Source of the DNA: a virus
Virus record (IMG/VR): IMGVR_UViG_3300035183_000373
Location: 1 to 64,000 of that record
Direction: 5' to 3' (one strand)
DNA: 64,000 nt
Below, piece by piece: positions 1 through 9,757 of this stretch. The notes under the pieces are model-generated. The model saw only the letters and a list, made by a program, of their open reading frames with translations. It was not told the DNA's origin and did no database searches. Positions within the stretch are counted from its first letter, which is position 1, and the number at the start of each line of letters is the position of its first letter. The position numbers and the translations under genes are program-made.

Positions 1-600
1 TTGAGGATAACCAGATTCAGATAGTATATTAGAAATAGAAGCAGTTACATTTTGTGATATAGATGCTGAACCAACAGTAAATTTAACATATTTTCCTAAA
101 AAGTCAAATTCTATAGAATATCCACTGTCTGCAATAGAACCAGTTCTAATAAAAGATAAATATGATGCATTTGTAGTTGCATCTATTCCATAAATATATG
201 TTTCCCACGAAAAACTATCATTGAAGGCTAAAGACGGTGCTGTAGTTGATAAATTGTATCCAGTACTGCCACCACCTAATATCATATACTTTGTTTGGTC
301 TCGTCTTGAAACCCATAAATTATTATTTTCTACAGTAATTTTTGAATTAATTAAATTAGCTTTATTTCCAGATATATCATATACAGATTGAGTTGGATGA
401 GTTACTGCGAATGTCCAATGACCTTTTACTGAACCATCAGTTGAAAGATTCAATAAAGGTATTGGAAATATAGGGTCATATCTTTTCCATGGTAATGAGT
501 CTGGTATCGATTGACTATTGTATTGTCTAAATTCTACTGTATAAAAAGCATCGTTTTTTGCTATCGCACACCAATCATAAAACCAATTAAATGCTGCCAT
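1..600 (-). CDS. LamG-like tail fibre/appendage protein (3' end outside window)
   Basis: Open frame of 200 codons running off the window edge, starting at ATG 600 seven bases after the stop of the next gene. The translation begins MAAFNWFYDWCAIA. It contains a stretch typical of concanavalin/laminin-G-like jelly rolls (LAFNDSFSWETYIYG, then SYLSFIRTGS and YSIEFDFLGKYVKFTVGS). Such domains bind glycans in phage fibres and host adhesins. It follows the large repeat fibre in the same transcription unit, so a receptor-binding or fibre-tip role is likely. The fold assignment is by eye, and the C-terminus is not visible. Confidence 0.7.
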   Translation of the reverse strand, partial: MAAFNWFYDWCAIAKNDAFYTVEFRQYNSQSIPDSLPWKRYDPIFPIPLLNLSTDGSVKGHWTFAVTHPTQSVYDISGNKANLINSKITVENNNLWVSRRDQTKYMILGGGSTGYNLSTTAPSLAFNDSFSWETYIYGIDATTNASYLSFIRTGSIADSGYSIEFDFLGKYVKFTVGSASISQNVTASISNILSESGYPQ

Positions 601-607
601 AAAAACC

Positions 608-3600
608 TCATATAATATACCATTGAGTACTAGTACCAATAATACTTAAACTGGCGTATTGAGTAGTTAGACTTTTCACAGCATTAGCGTCAATTAATTG
701 TCCAGATGACCCAGATACATGTACATTATTAGACGATGAATCTATTTTTTTAATTTTGATATGTCTACCAACAGAAATATTGATAGGAGGTAATTGAATA
801 TGAATGTCTCCTAAAGACGCACTTGCAAAAATAACATAATCTTTACTAAGAACTGTATATAAACCTGGTGAACTAATAAAAGTAGGTTCTATACTCAAAC
901 TACCAGTTACAACAATACCACCTGAAACAATTTGAGTTTTAGTGAATGTATTAGAAACTCCAGTTCCCGCAAATCCAGTGTGACCTGATGAAGAATAAGC
1001 AAGATTAGTTAAAGCAGCATGATTAGTAGTACCTATAGTACTTGAAGCAATCCATTTAGCATTTCCAACAGCATCTGATGATAATATATATCCATTTACC
1101 GCTCCAGATGTCATCTGGAACTTATTTGTAATAATACTTCCTGTTACAATAACACTACCTGTAACTTGTACATTGTTATTGAATCTTGATTTTCCAAATA
1201 CTTCAAAATTATTCTGAACATTATTTGTTGTAATCGAATTTACATTACCAACTGCAACTCTTCCATCAGAGAACATTACTTGTACAACATTAGTAGTAGC
1301 ATCTGTTTGGATATTGTATAATCCAATAGCTAATGCTGTTGCTGGAGATAAACCACTTTGATAACTTCCTATTCTAAAATCGACATAATTATTATATTTT
1401 TGACCACCTACACCCTCTCTAGCAAGTACAATTGCTGGAAATAGTGGTTCAGGAGAATTACCACCATTATTAGTAGGAGTATTAAACATTGCTGGAACAG
1501 CTTGTCCAGATGAATTCCAGTTTGTAACAGAATAATTCCCGCGTAAAGCATCATTACGACTATTAACTTGTAAAGGTATATCAGGTAATACAGAGGCTCC
1601 TATATTTACTCCAATTTTCGTAAGAGATTGAATTATACCATTTGGTAAATCTAATACATTATTGGCTTGAAAACTTGCTACGAGGTTATCTGCACTAATT
1701 ACTCCATCAGATATAGATTTCAAGTATATTTCAAATTTCGACTCAGAACCTATACCTGTCGCATAAGAGCCTATATTGAATTGAACAATTTCAGGGAAAG
1801 ATACTCCACTATTAAATGGTCTATGTACCATAAGAAATGGTTCACTTGTTATAGCATTAGATGCAAGTGACCCTGAAATAAAAATAGGACTTAGAGTATA
1901 AATAGAACCAGTTATTACTTGATTTTGTGTGAAATGGTTTACTACTTCAGTTCCCGCAAATCCAGTGTGACCTGATACAGAATAATCTAAGTTTGTTAAA
2001 GCAGCATGATTAGTAGTACCTCCTCCACTACCACTTGACCAATATGCATTACCATTTGAATCCGAAGTAAGTACATATCCATTTACAGCACCAGATGTCA
2101 TCTGGAATTTATCTGTAATAACACTTCCTGTTACAATAACACTACCAGTTACAGATACAGTACCTAAAACATCAAGAGTATTATTTGCCGATGTTTTACC
2201 AAGCGCAGTACTACCAAGATTAACTAATTTTACACTGTTTGGTGTAAGTATTTGTTTTACACTAACATTGTCGATACTACCATCAAAATTACTGGAAGGA
2301 GTAATTTGTAGTGGGTCCTGTGTAGTAGCAATAAATGTTTTTGTAAATGTACTATTATAATTACTTGTCTGGAATGTTTGCCCACCAATACTTACAGTAA
2401 CAGTACCAGCACTTGAAGTTGAAGGCATAAGTTGTTGATATGAAACAACATATGCATTACCTATAGTAATAGGTACAGATTGTGTAAGTGGATTAGTATT
2501 TCCTGTATTATGTGTTGCTATTCCACCAGATATTGTCCATCCAGTAGAATCCCACCCACTACCACTTGAAAAATCTCCATTGACAACAAGTTCACTACCT
2601 AATTGAGTTTTATCTGCTATAAAGATATTCTTTGAAATATCTAATGTATAATCGGCATTATGAATAGGAGGATTAGTATTTCCAAATATAGATTTATGAC
2701 CAAAAACATTTAATACTTTATCTGCACTTTGGAATATTCCATATCCTTCACTAATATTATTAAGATTAGCTTCACCACTAAAATTTGCAATTCCATACCA
2801 TCTGCCCACTGTACCATTATTTGGGAACACTTGATTTCTAACATTAATTACTGTATCAACGTGACCGCCAGTAACATTTATTTGAGGTTGAAGTTCAAAT
2901 CCAACCATTGTTCCATATCTCATTACAGTATTAAGTCGTAATGGAATACCAAACCCAAGCATATTAGGCGTAGTCCATGTAGCTCTTCTTGCTCCAGAGT
3001 TTACTCTACAATCAAAAAATGCACCTACAAGTAAATCACCAGCAATATCAGTGTGATTTACAATCTGAAGGCCTATAGCACGACCAGCAGTTGATATAGT
3101 TCCACGTGTAGTCATAACGTGACCATAAGCAGGAAATGGTTGTACTGAAGTTCCTGTTTGGTCGTACCATCTCATTTTTCCAGATGGAGCTACCTCTATA
3201 GACTTAGCTCCATCTTGTTTATCAACAATAATAACACTATTAACTTGACGGTTTATTGTCCATGTATCATTAAGTGTATGACCTGTACCATTTGTAAATG
3301 TGATAAATATACCGTCAGACACCTCTTGTGGTAGTCCTGGTGTTATTTGATTTTGCGGTACTACAAATTCACCTTGATTTTGTACAGAAAATGTATCTAC
3401 AGGCAAACCATTGGAAGGAGAAGTACTATCAATTTTTATTACTACAAAATTGCTATCAAGCCTACCTCTAAAACTACCACTCGCACTTAAATCGTTAAGA
3501 CCAGTGCCAGTAAATACTATATTTGTGTTAAAGCTCTCAGGATTTTTTAATCTCAAACTTCCAGTAGTAATTAAACTTCCAGAGATAGTTTGAGGTTGAG

Positions 3601-4357
3601 TAAAAAGGTTGGAAACTTGAGTGCCTGCAAATCCAGTATGTCCTGATACAGAATAATCAAGATTAGTTAAAGCAGCGTGGTCAGTTGTACCTCCTCCACT
3701 ACCCGAAGGCATCCAACTTGCATTTCCATTTGCATCTGATGTTAATACATATCCACTTACCGCTCCAGATGTCATCTGGAATTTATCTGTAATAACACTT
3801 CCTGTTACAATAACACTACCTGTAATAATTTGATTTTGTGAAAATTGATTTACTACTCCAGTTCCAGCAAATCCAGTGTGACCTGATGAAGAATAATCAA
3901 GATTAGTTAAAGCAGCATGATTAGTAGTACCTCCACCTCCACTACCACTTGACCAATATGCATTACCATTTGCATCTGATGTTAATACATATCCACTTAC
4001 CGCTCCAGATGTCATCTGGAATTTATCTGTAATAACACTTCCTGTTACAATAACACTACCATTAACACTTAAATCACCATCAACTAAAAAATCATTTACA
4101 TAATTTATATTACCTACAACAGAACCTAACCATAATCTACCCCATTCTTCTTTAATTATGTTATTTACATACCAAAATCCATATTTTGGAATTTCATTCC
4201 AAGTAATTTCATAATTTCCACTATTTGGTGGATTTTCTATTGCATTAGCAACAATTACAGGAGTTGGTTCATCTGTCTTTATAGATAAAGATTGTCCACT
4301 ATCTGGTTGATAATTTCCATTATTTAATTTTAAAAGTACTTTTGTTAATTTTCTCAT
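608..4357 (-). CDS. Large tail fibre with repeated HAALTNLDY/SGHTGF modules
   Basis: 1249 aa. Four copies of a module start near residues 101, 179, 736 and 1065. Each reads SVIVTGSVITDKF, QMTSGAV, then a Gly/Ser linker and HAALTNLDYS..GHTGFAG. The HAAL.NLDY..(S/A)GHTGF motif is a common trimerising element in phage tail and appendage fibres. Between modules 2 and 3 (about 265-735) lies a long unique beta-rich segment containing a WDSTGWTISGG / TQSVPITIGNAY carbohydrate-binding-like jelly roll. The C-terminus (from about residue 1170) resembles fibre knob domains: a LYTVLSKDYVIF beta start and an NNVHVSGSSGQLID loop. Last baseplate-proximal genes lie upstream. Internal DNA repeats make it prone to recombination. 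No catalytic motif was recognised. Confidence 0.85.
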   Translation of the reverse strand: MRKLTKVLLKLNNGNYQPDSGQSLSIKTDEPTPVIVANAIENPPNSGNYEITWNEIPKYGFWYVNNIIKEEWGRLWLGSVVGNINYVNDFLVDGDLSVNGSVIVTGSVITDKFQMTSGAVSGYVLTSDANGNAYWSSGSGGGGTTNHAALTNLDYSSSGHTGFAGTGVVNQFSQNQIITGSVIVTGSVITDKFQMTSGAVSGYVLTSDANGNASWMPSGSGGGTTDHAALTNLDYSVSGHTGFAGTQVSNLFTQPQTISGSLITTGSLRLKNPESFNTNIVFTGTGLNDLSASGSFRGRLDSNFVVIKIDSTSPSNGLPVDTFSVQNQGEFVVPQNQITPGLPQEVSDGIFITFTNGTGHTLNDTWTINRQVNSVIIVDKQDGAKSIEVAPSGKMRWYDQTGTSVQPFPAYGHVMTTRGTISTAGRAIGLQIVNHTDIAGDLLVGAFFDCRVNSGARRATWTTPNMLGFGIPLRLNTVMRYGTMVGFELQPQINVTGGHVDTVINVRNQVFPNNGTVGRWYGIANFSGEANLNNISEGYGIFQSADKVLNVFGHKSIFGNTNPPIHNADYTLDISKNIFIADKTQLGSELVVNGDFSSGSGWDSTGWTISGGIATHNTGNTNPLTQSVPITIGNAYVVSYQQLMPSTSSAGTVTVSIGGQTFQTSNYNSTFTKTFIATTQDPLQITPSSNFDGSIDNVSVKQILTPNSVKLVNLGSTALGKTSANNTLDVLGTVSVTGSVIVTGSVITDKFQMTSGAVNGYVLTSDSNGNAYWSSGSGGGTTNHAALTNLDYSVSGHTGFAGTEVVNHFTQNQVITGSIYTLSPIFISGSLASNAITSEPFLMVHRPFNSGVSFPEIVQFNIGSYATGIGSESKFEIYLKSISDGVISADNLVASFQANNVLDLPNGIIQSLTKIGVNIGASVLPDIPLQVNSRNDALRGNYSVTNWNSSGQAVPAMFNTPTNNGGNSPEPLFPAIVLAREGVGGQKYNNYVDFRIGSYQSGLSPATALAIGLYNIQTDATTNVVQVMFSDGRVAVGNVNSITTNNVQNNFEVFGKSRFNNNVQVTGSVIVTGSIITNKFQMTSGAVNGYILSSDAVGNAKWIASSTIGTTNHAALTNLAYSSSGHTGFAGTGVSNTFTKTQIVSGGIVVTGSLSIEPTFISSPGLYTVLSKDYVIFASASLGDIHIQLPPINISVGRHIKIKKIDSSSNNVHVSGSSGQLIDANAVKSLTTQYASLSIIGTSTQWYII
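3726..3820. repeat. 95-bp exact direct repeat inside tail fibre gene, copy 1
   Basis: Identical over 95 bp to 3966-4060 (240-bp period). Diverged versions lie at about 1072-1165 and 2066-2152, and a partial copy lies in a different gene at about 23341-23430. It encodes the GYVLTSDANGNA...VIVTGS part of the fibre module. Confidence 0.9.
3966..4060. repeat. 95-bp exact direct repeat inside tail fibre gene, copy 2
   Basis: Second exact copy of the 95-bp block at 3726-3820. Recombination between the two would delete or add exactly one 240-bp (80-residue) fibre module and keep the frame. Confidence 0.9.
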
Positions 4358-4380
4358 TTTTGTTACACCTTATAAAATTT

Positions 4381-4797
4381 TTATAGTACAGCAAAGTCTT
4401 CGTCACTTAATGTTAAAATAGGTACGAAATGAGTACTACTTATAATATAAAATGCTGTTCCATTGTATGGTGGTCTATGTTTATTAAATATATGTTCTTG
4501 AACATTTCTAACAACACATATTTGAGTTGTATTATCTTTTGAAAATCTTATATTACATGATGGGTCACTATCTACTGTAACAGATTTATTAATTTGTATT
4601 TGTTCTACTGTATTACTAAATGTAATTGTAAAAGTTTTTGGTTCATATACATATAAATACCTTGAACCTTCTGGAGGTAAAATTCCAAATTCTGGAATAA
4701 AAGCATAAGTAGCATTATTTGAATACCATGTAAATTTGCATAGTTCTCCGTTAAATCCAACATTAGAAGGTGATATGTCAAATGAACCAGAAATCAT
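4381..4797 (-). CDS. Unknown baseplate/tail-region protein
   Basis: 138 aa, beta-rich. It contains an Ig-like stretch (FTITFSNTVEQIQINKSVTV) and SNPSCNIRFSKD-type cysteines, with no recognisable family. Its ATG overlaps the stop of the upstream 321-aa gene by four bases (ATGA), so it is translationally coupled to baseplate wedge genes. A small structural role at the baseplate-fibre junction is the most likely reading. Function is not known. Confidence 0.6.
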   Translation of the reverse strand: MISGSFDISPSNVGFNGELCKFTWYSNNATYAFIPEFGILPPEGSRYLYVYEPKTFTITFSNTVEQIQINKSVTVDSDPSCNIRFSKDNTTQICVVRNVQEHIFNKHRPPYNGTAFYIISSTHFVPILTLSDEDFAVL

Positions 4798-5759
4798 GGT
4801 ATTTCAATTACGTCTGTAATAAATATAGAACCAGTAACATGTGTTGGATTAGCATTATATATCCAACCATGTTTGCTTATTGCAAATATATTTGAACCAG
4901 AAACCATAATATCTGATGCTGGTTGAACTGGTCTCCATGAAATGAAATCGTATGAATAAAATATATGTGGTTTAATATATGCTGGTAAAACATTGTCTAC
5001 AGCAGTTTTAATTATATTTTGTGTATCGTTTATTTGATTTATTGAGCCAGAAGGTATAAAGAAATATAGTATTACTCCAGCATTTAAGGAATATTCATCC
5101 ATCAATATTGTATTTAATCCTAAAATACTGTAACTCATAGATATAACACTACCAGTATTAATTACTGGTTTCAGTATTGGTAATATACTTCCATAACGTC
5201 CAAATGGAGGATAAACCATTGCATAAAATTGTCTGGATTGTTGATTATAAGCAACATTTAATACTGAACCAGAATAATCCATTAATACCCAACCTGGATA
5301 ATTTAATATAGGTTCTATAATTACTGGTCCTATGCAATTTATAGCATGCCCAATTCTACTTAATGAATCTTGAGTAGTTGATTCTATATACGACAAATAT
5401 AATAATTTTAATTCTTGTCTATAACTATTTAATAATGAATTAGTATTAAATTGGTCATATTCTTGATATGGAGTTTTGTTTATACCAACCATTACTCCAA
5501 AGTTATCATACATCTTGCTAACATTTCTATTATTTATTACTCCAGTTCTTACATTTTCAATAAATAAATCATTAAGTGTTTGTGTTATTTGTGAAGAACC
5601 AGAACTAAACTCTGAACCGTACATTTCTAAAATATTATATAAATCATAGTATCCTTGTATATTTAAAGGATACCATAAAGATAAATTTGAAAAAAGATTT
5701 GCAATAAATCTTTCTTTTGTATCTGGTTCAGTATTTTGCCATTTAAGATATATAGACAT
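4794..5759 (-). CDS. Putative baseplate wedge / tail protein I-like
   Basis: 321 aa, placed directly after the J-like wedge gene, the position of tail protein I (P2 gpI) or its equivalents. The N-terminal half is helical (FIANLFSNLSLWYPLN, then LEMYGSEFSSGSSQITQTLNDLFIENVRTG), as in proteins that connect the wedge to fibres. The C-terminal half is beta-rich and contains repeated SGS turns. No catalytic motif was seen. The assignment rests mainly on gene order and overall architecture; direct sequence similarity to the gpI family is not certain. Confidence 0.55.
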   Translation of the reverse strand: MSIYLKWQNTEPDTKERFIANLFSNLSLWYPLNIQGYYDLYNILEMYGSEFSSGSSQITQTLNDLFIENVRTGVINNRNVSKMYDNFGVMVGINKTPYQEYDQFNTNSLLNSYRQELKLLYLSYIESTTQDSLSRIGHAINCIGPVIIEPILNYPGWVLMDYSGSVLNVAYNQQSRQFYAMVYPPFGRYGSILPILKPVINTGSVISMSYSILGLNTILMDEYSLNAGVILYFFIPSGSINQINDTQNIIKTAVDNVLPAYIKPHIFYSYDFISWRPVQPASDIMVSGSNIFAISKHGWIYNANPTHVTGSIFITDVIEIP

Positions 5760-5762
5760 ATA

Positions 5763-7166
5763 TTAAAATATGTTAACTGTTATTGTACCTGGAGAACCAT
5801 ATGAATTTTTAGGTATTGTTAAATTATTAAAACTATTTGGTAATATAGTATTATCTTGAGATTTAAAAACAGTAAATGGTAATAATACATCATCAACACC
5901 AGCAACATTCAATACTTCTCTTGCTATATCTGCTTGTTGAATTTCTTGACCTATTTTTAAATTTGATAAGAATGTATTTATAGCAGAAGATACAAGCGAT
6001 ATAACATCAGAACCAGAAAAACCTTGCATAACACGAATACTCACGGTAACATCAATTGGTATCTCATTAGCCCATTTAATTAATGTATCAGAATTAATAA
6101 CGTTTTGATTTTCTTTTTTAAGTAAGGACTGCAAATCTTCAATCAATCCATTATATTGATAATTAACTATTATTGAGCCAGATGAAATTGGAATAGACGA
6201 CAACCAATGTAATTTATCTTGAGCTAAAATAGAACCACCATATGCTCCAGAATCTTTTTGAATAATCCATGAAGAATTTGATAAATTTCCACTTATACTA
6301 GATACAACTGTATTAATTGAAGATTTTATCACAGGTTGTTTACTGAACACAAAATCTGGATACGGTTCAAATGGACTAAAAAATTCATCTTTAAAATCTC
6401 TGAATAATTTACCTTTGATATAAATATCAACGGCTCCTATGTCTGCTCTTCCAGTTTGTCCTTTTCCAACTACAACAGCATCTTCTACAAAGTCTTTATC
6501 TAAAATAAAAGATAAAAATCCGCTAGCTGAACCTAACGCTGTACCTGCTAATGCAGCACTTAATCTTGACCTCATTTCGGCAGTAGTTTCTTTATCTAAA
6601 CCACCAGTTGCTGCGAATGGATTATATACCCCATCTATTCCAGCTATTGCTCCATTGATATTCGTTATAGTTCCTGCACCAACATTACCATCAGACCCAC
6701 CGTTAACAGCCTCTACTTCTACAGCTATTTCATATTTTCCATTTTGTGTATTGAAATAACTTAAAGCCAGTGAAGCAACCATGGTTGCTGATTGAATTGT
6801 TCTAAATCTTATTGCGGTATTAGTATTTGATAGTGGTGTGGATACTAATGTTCCTGATGGTATAACAATGTCTGATTGTGGTGCTTGATTTCGGAAAAAT
6901 CGTACAATAGTTCTTGCTCTCCTAGCACCTCTAATTACTTTTGAAAAATTTAAAAGTGTTTTTTCTAACCCAGCTTCACTAGCAGTATTAATACTTTGTT
7001 CATCTGAAACTTGGTCAATTCTTGTGTACAATAATTCAAATTCTTTAGCTGGAGCGTCTATTACAACATCTCTTGTAAAAGTTCCTTCACTTAATTCAAC
7101 TTTTGAATTTCTACTTCTAATAAAATCTTTAAATGCTTGTACTATTGTTAAAAAATTTCTAGCCAT
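5763..7166 (-). CDS. Baseplate J-like wedge protein
   Basis: 467 aa. The order of elements fits the Baseplate_J (P2 gpJ / T4 gp6 core) family: an N-terminal helical part with DAPAKEFELLYTRIDQVSDEQSI, then R.A.T.VRFFRN, IPSGTLVSTPL, VEVEAVNGGSDGNVGAGTI and AATGGLDKETTAEMRSRL. The last two, the 'A...G..GNV..G.I' and 'GG.D.E....R.R' signatures, are typical of the family. J proteins form the wedge ring around the tail hub and rearrange at contraction. It is flanked by the gp25-like gene (upstream) and the gpI-position gene (downstream), the usual order. Confidence 0.88.
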   Translation of the reverse strand: MARNFLTIVQAFKDFIRSRNSKVELSEGTFTRDVVIDAPAKEFELLYTRIDQVSDEQSINTASEAGLEKTLLNFSKVIRGARRARTIVRFFRNQAPQSDIVIPSGTLVSTPLSNTNTAIRFRTIQSATMVASLALSYFNTQNGKYEIAVEVEAVNGGSDGNVGAGTITNINGAIAGIDGVYNPFAATGGLDKETTAEMRSRLSAALAGTALGSASGFLSFILDKDFVEDAVVVGKGQTGRADIGAVDIYIKGKLFRDFKDEFFSPFEPYPDFVFSKQPVIKSSINTVVSSISGNLSNSSWIIQKDSGAYGGSILAQDKLHWLSSIPISSGSIIVNYQYNGLIEDLQSLLKKENQNVINSDTLIKWANEIPIDVTVSIRVMQGFSGSDVISLVSSAINTFLSNLKIGQEIQQADIAREVLNVAGVDDVLLPFTVFKSQDNTILPNSFNNLTIPKNSYGSPGTITVNIF

Positions 7167-7172
7167 ATTGAA

Positions 7173-7667
7173 TTACCTTCTAATTTGCGTTGATACTTCA
7201 GCAATTAAACCAGAAACAGTTAAAATCGACACATTTACGAATACTCCACGAGGGTCACTAGGATTTATAAAAGCATCTATAGTTGTTATAGGAAATCCAT
7301 TAGCTATTTCTTCAGTAGGTAAATATATAAATCCTTCTGATTTTTCTTTTTGTTGTAAAGATTTTAAATATTCTATACATCTGATTACTTCTGATTTTAC
7401 AGCAGTTAAAGTACTTGGCGTAATTACTCCAGATAGAATATTTGTATCAAACCCATAACCAGATGGTCTTTTCTTTTCTGTTAGAATTTTAACAATTTGT
7501 TGAGATAATTTATCAACACCAGTAACAGTTATAATTCTACCATCTGGTCCAAATTGTACTCCATTGTAATAACCTTTACCTAAACATCTAGCACAAGATG
7601 TTAATGTAAATTGCTGTGGAGGTATACCTATTAAATGGTCACATTTTACTTTAAATAATGCATCCAT
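7173..7667 (-). CDS. gp25/W-like baseplate wedge protein with CxxC zinc motif
   Basis: 164 aa. The N-terminus has C9 and a DnaJ-like CARCLGKGYYNG motif, which suggests a bound metal. It is followed by DKLSQQIVKILTEKKRPSGYGFDTNILSGV and a helix (TAVKSEVIRCIEYLKSLQQ) that matches the gp25/gpW layout (helix, 'P..yGt.l', helix, beta tail). The C-terminal strand pair (FVNVSILTVSGLIAEVSTQI) is also typical. It would attach the wedge to the sheath end and nucleate sheath assembly. It lies between the spike/hub genes and the J gene. The family call is by motif and position. Confidence 0.65.
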   Translation of the reverse strand: MDALFKVKCDHLIGIPPQQFTLTSCARCLGKGYYNGVQFGPDGRIITVTGVDKLSQQIVKILTEKKRPSGYGFDTNILSGVITPSTLTAVKSEVIRCIEYLKSLQQKEKSEGFIYLPTEEIANGFPITTIDAFINPSDPRGVFVNVSILTVSGLIAEVSTQIRR

Positions 7668-7668
7668 A

Positions 7669-8229
7669 TTATTGAGCTTTAGATAATATAGTTAAATACT
7701 TGTCTATTATAGATATAGACCTATCTATATCAGATGATAGTTTATTTGCTTTATCGGAAATACTTAATGACCTTTGTAATCTAAAAGATAATTCATCTAT
7801 TTTATTTCTAAGACTTTTATAGTTAGTTACTCCAGAAAAAATATCAAATTCATCTATATTTAATGCTTGAGTAACTGTATTTGAAGGTATTGCAGCTGGA
7901 CTATTATCAAATATAGTTTTTAGTTCTTCTAATACAGTAGGACACGATTTAACTATTTGTTCAATTGGAATAGTATTTATTATAGAATCTACTGGAGCAA
8001 GAGCGGCACGTGCAGCCGTTAATACATTTCCCACTTGTTCCGATACAATATCAGCTTGTTTAGCTTTCCCTATCATTTTTGATTTTTCAGCAATAAATTT
8101 AGCTTTATATGTATTTAAAAATGTTATTAATAATTGTCTTAATGGATATGATAAACCTACTATTGCAGATACAATACATTTATCATAACCAGTTTCTTCC
8201 ACTATTTTGTCAACAATATTATTCGCCAT
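7669..8229 (-). CDS. Unknown helical baseplate-region protein
   Basis: 186 aa, mostly alpha-helical, Ile/Ser/Lys-rich. It shows a possible amphipathic segment (IVSAIVGLSYPLRQLLITFLNTYKA) near residues 20-45 and heptad-like C-terminal helices ending in LLTILSKAQ-type sequence. No family was recognised. It sits one base from the gp25-like gene inside the baseplate operon, so a structural or assembly role is inferred only from context. Confidence 0.6.
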   Translation of the reverse strand: MANNIVDKIVEETGYDKCIVSAIVGLSYPLRQLLITFLNTYKAKFIAEKSKMIGKAKQADIVSEQVGNVLTAARAALAPVDSIINTIPIEQIVKSCPTVLEELKTIFDNSPAAIPSNTVTQALNIDEFDIFSGVTNYKSLRNKIDELSFRLQRSLSISDKANKLSSDIDRSISIIDKYLTILSKAQ

Positions 8230-8238
8230 ATTGTTTTT

Positions 8239-8703
8239 TTAGGACCAATTTATTGTAGGTCCACCTCCAATTGGTGTAGCCGTACCAGTTTTAAACCAAT
8301 TATGTATTATATTGCCCATTGAATTAGCAACATCATTACTACTTCCACCATTTTTACCAATTAAAAATGCTTGAGTAAAATCTATTTGTACTGGAGGTGG
8401 TACACTAATATATCCAGTCATACCAGACGCTATTACAGAAGCATAATTATCAAATGCATTTTTTATGATATTTTCACCATTAGTATTTAATGATAATGTA
8501 AGTAAAATATTTTTAAATGAATTTTTAGCTTGATTATAAGAATTACTAGAAGGTATTATATTTATACCAGCATATGTATCTATGGCGGCAGCCCATCTAG
8601 TAGATGCATCTTCTATTGAAGATGGAAATCCTTCAAATCCAATATATTTTTTATCAAAAATTTTTTTTAATTCTGTAATTATTGTAGATAAATTAAGTGA
8701 CAT
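8239..8703 (-). CDS. Unknown conserved-type baseplate-region protein
   Basis: 154 aa. It contains a helical first half (FPSSIEDASTRWAAAIDTYAG, AKNSFKNILLTLSLN) and a Gly/Pro-rich end (GTATPIGGGPTINWS). The pattern W...I..Y....PPS...A...F is one I associate with small baseplate proteins of large myoviruses, but I cannot name the family. It is encoded between the spike gene and the baseplate wedge genes. Confidence 0.55.
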   Translation of the reverse strand: MSLNLSTIITELKKIFDKKYIGFEGFPSSIEDASTRWAAAIDTYAGINIIPSSNSYNQAKNSFKNILLTLSLNTNGENIIKNAFDNYASVIASGMTGYISVPPPVQIDFTQAFLIGKNGGSSNDVANSMGNIIHNWFKTGTATPIGGGPTINWS

Positions 8704-8705
8704 TT

Positions 8706-9755
8706 TTATTTTAAAATAACTTTTTCGCTTAAAATTTGTGATAATTCGTTTTTTATACTAATAAAAGATGCTGAATTAATTGGAGTTCCAGATGGTCCAA
8801 ATGCAGTTGGTACAGTCAAATTTGTAATACTATCTATCAAATCTTCTAATTTTTCTTTAAGTTTATTGCCCAACACTGCCTTTTCAGTAGCATCATTACT
8901 TCCTAATACTATTTTTGGTGAAGTTATATAGAATTTACCAGATTTATCTATAACTATAGATAGCGAACCATAATTTGAATTTATATCTAACTTTAAGGCT
9001 AGTGCAGAACTACTATTTGGATTTACAACATTACCATCTTTATCTTTAACTTTTCCTTCATTATCAACAACACTACCTATTATAATTTTGCATATTGGGC
9101 TATCTGATTGATATTTATCATTAATTATTAAATTATACTCTGTAAGAGGAGTGCCGTCTGGAAATTTACTAGTAGGAACGTTATCTGTTATTATTTTATT
9201 AGTCGCAGTATTTCCTTCTTGTATATATCTTTTTACTTGACCACTATATTCATTTCCAGCAGCATTTACAATTTTCCAATTAACAGTTTTTCCTTTTATT
9301 AAATTTATATTTGGGTCTATTTCAAAAGTATCATCGAAAGGAGATGATAAAAGTATTCTACCATCGCTTGTCATATATATAAATGCACCACCAGAACTTT
9401 CCCAAAATTTCTCTCCTGGTTTTAACTTTGGTAAATCTCCATAACCTCCTTCAGACGTAGGTTTTTGTCTTGCAGCCTGATTAAGATTAACATATCTAAC
9501 TATTCGTGCTTGTTCATGTTTATCAAATTGAACTAAAACAATAGCACCTTGAACAGGCATATTATACTCGCCCCAACTACCCTGTGTAAGCAAAACATCT
9601 ACTCTACCTCCTGGATTATCCAACCAATTTAAAGAACAAACTCCTCGTTCGGTATCAACATTTGTTATAACAGCAGGTCTGTTATAAGAAAATAATTGTT
9701 CTTGAGGATTATATGCGTTATTGTAAAATATTTTTCTTCTTTTAATAATAGCCAT
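8706..9755 (-). CDS. gp5/gpV-like baseplate spike protein (OB-fold)
   Basis: 349 aa. Residues about 25-100 carry an OB-fold signature (AVITNVDTERGVCSLNWLD, then VQGAIVLVQFDKHEQARIVRYVN), as in the N-terminal domain of T4 gp5, P2 gpV and VgrG. A 'GGAFIYMTSDGRILLSS' element follows, which in many large-phage spikes precedes the beta-helical shaft. The C-terminal part has SLSIVIDKSGKFYITSPKIVLGS, also spike-like, and a helical end. It would form the trimeric membrane-piercing needle. It is separate from the lytic domain, which is on the neighbouring 629-aa protein. Confidence 0.75.
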   Translation of the reverse strand: MAIIKRRKIFYNNAYNPQEQLFSYNRPAVITNVDTERGVCSLNWLDNPGGRVDVLLTQGSWGEYNMPVQGAIVLVQFDKHEQARIVRYVNLNQAARQKPTSEGGYGDLPKLKPGEKFWESSGGAFIYMTSDGRILLSSPFDDTFEIDPNINLIKGKTVNWKIVNAAGNEYSGQVKRYIQEGNTATNKIITDNVPTSKFPDGTPLTEYNLIINDKYQSDSPICKIIIGSVVDNEGKVKDKDGNVVNPNSSSALALKLDINSNYGSLSIVIDKSGKFYITSPKIVLGSNDATEKAVLGNKLKEKLEDLIDSITNLTVPTAFGPSGTPINSASFISIKNELSQILSEKVILK

Positions 9756-9757
9756 AA

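Noticed and set aside
6439-6759. Plus-strand frame of 106 codons inside the J-like gene
   Set aside because: Antisense shadow of a well supported baseplate gene; no RBS or known motif.
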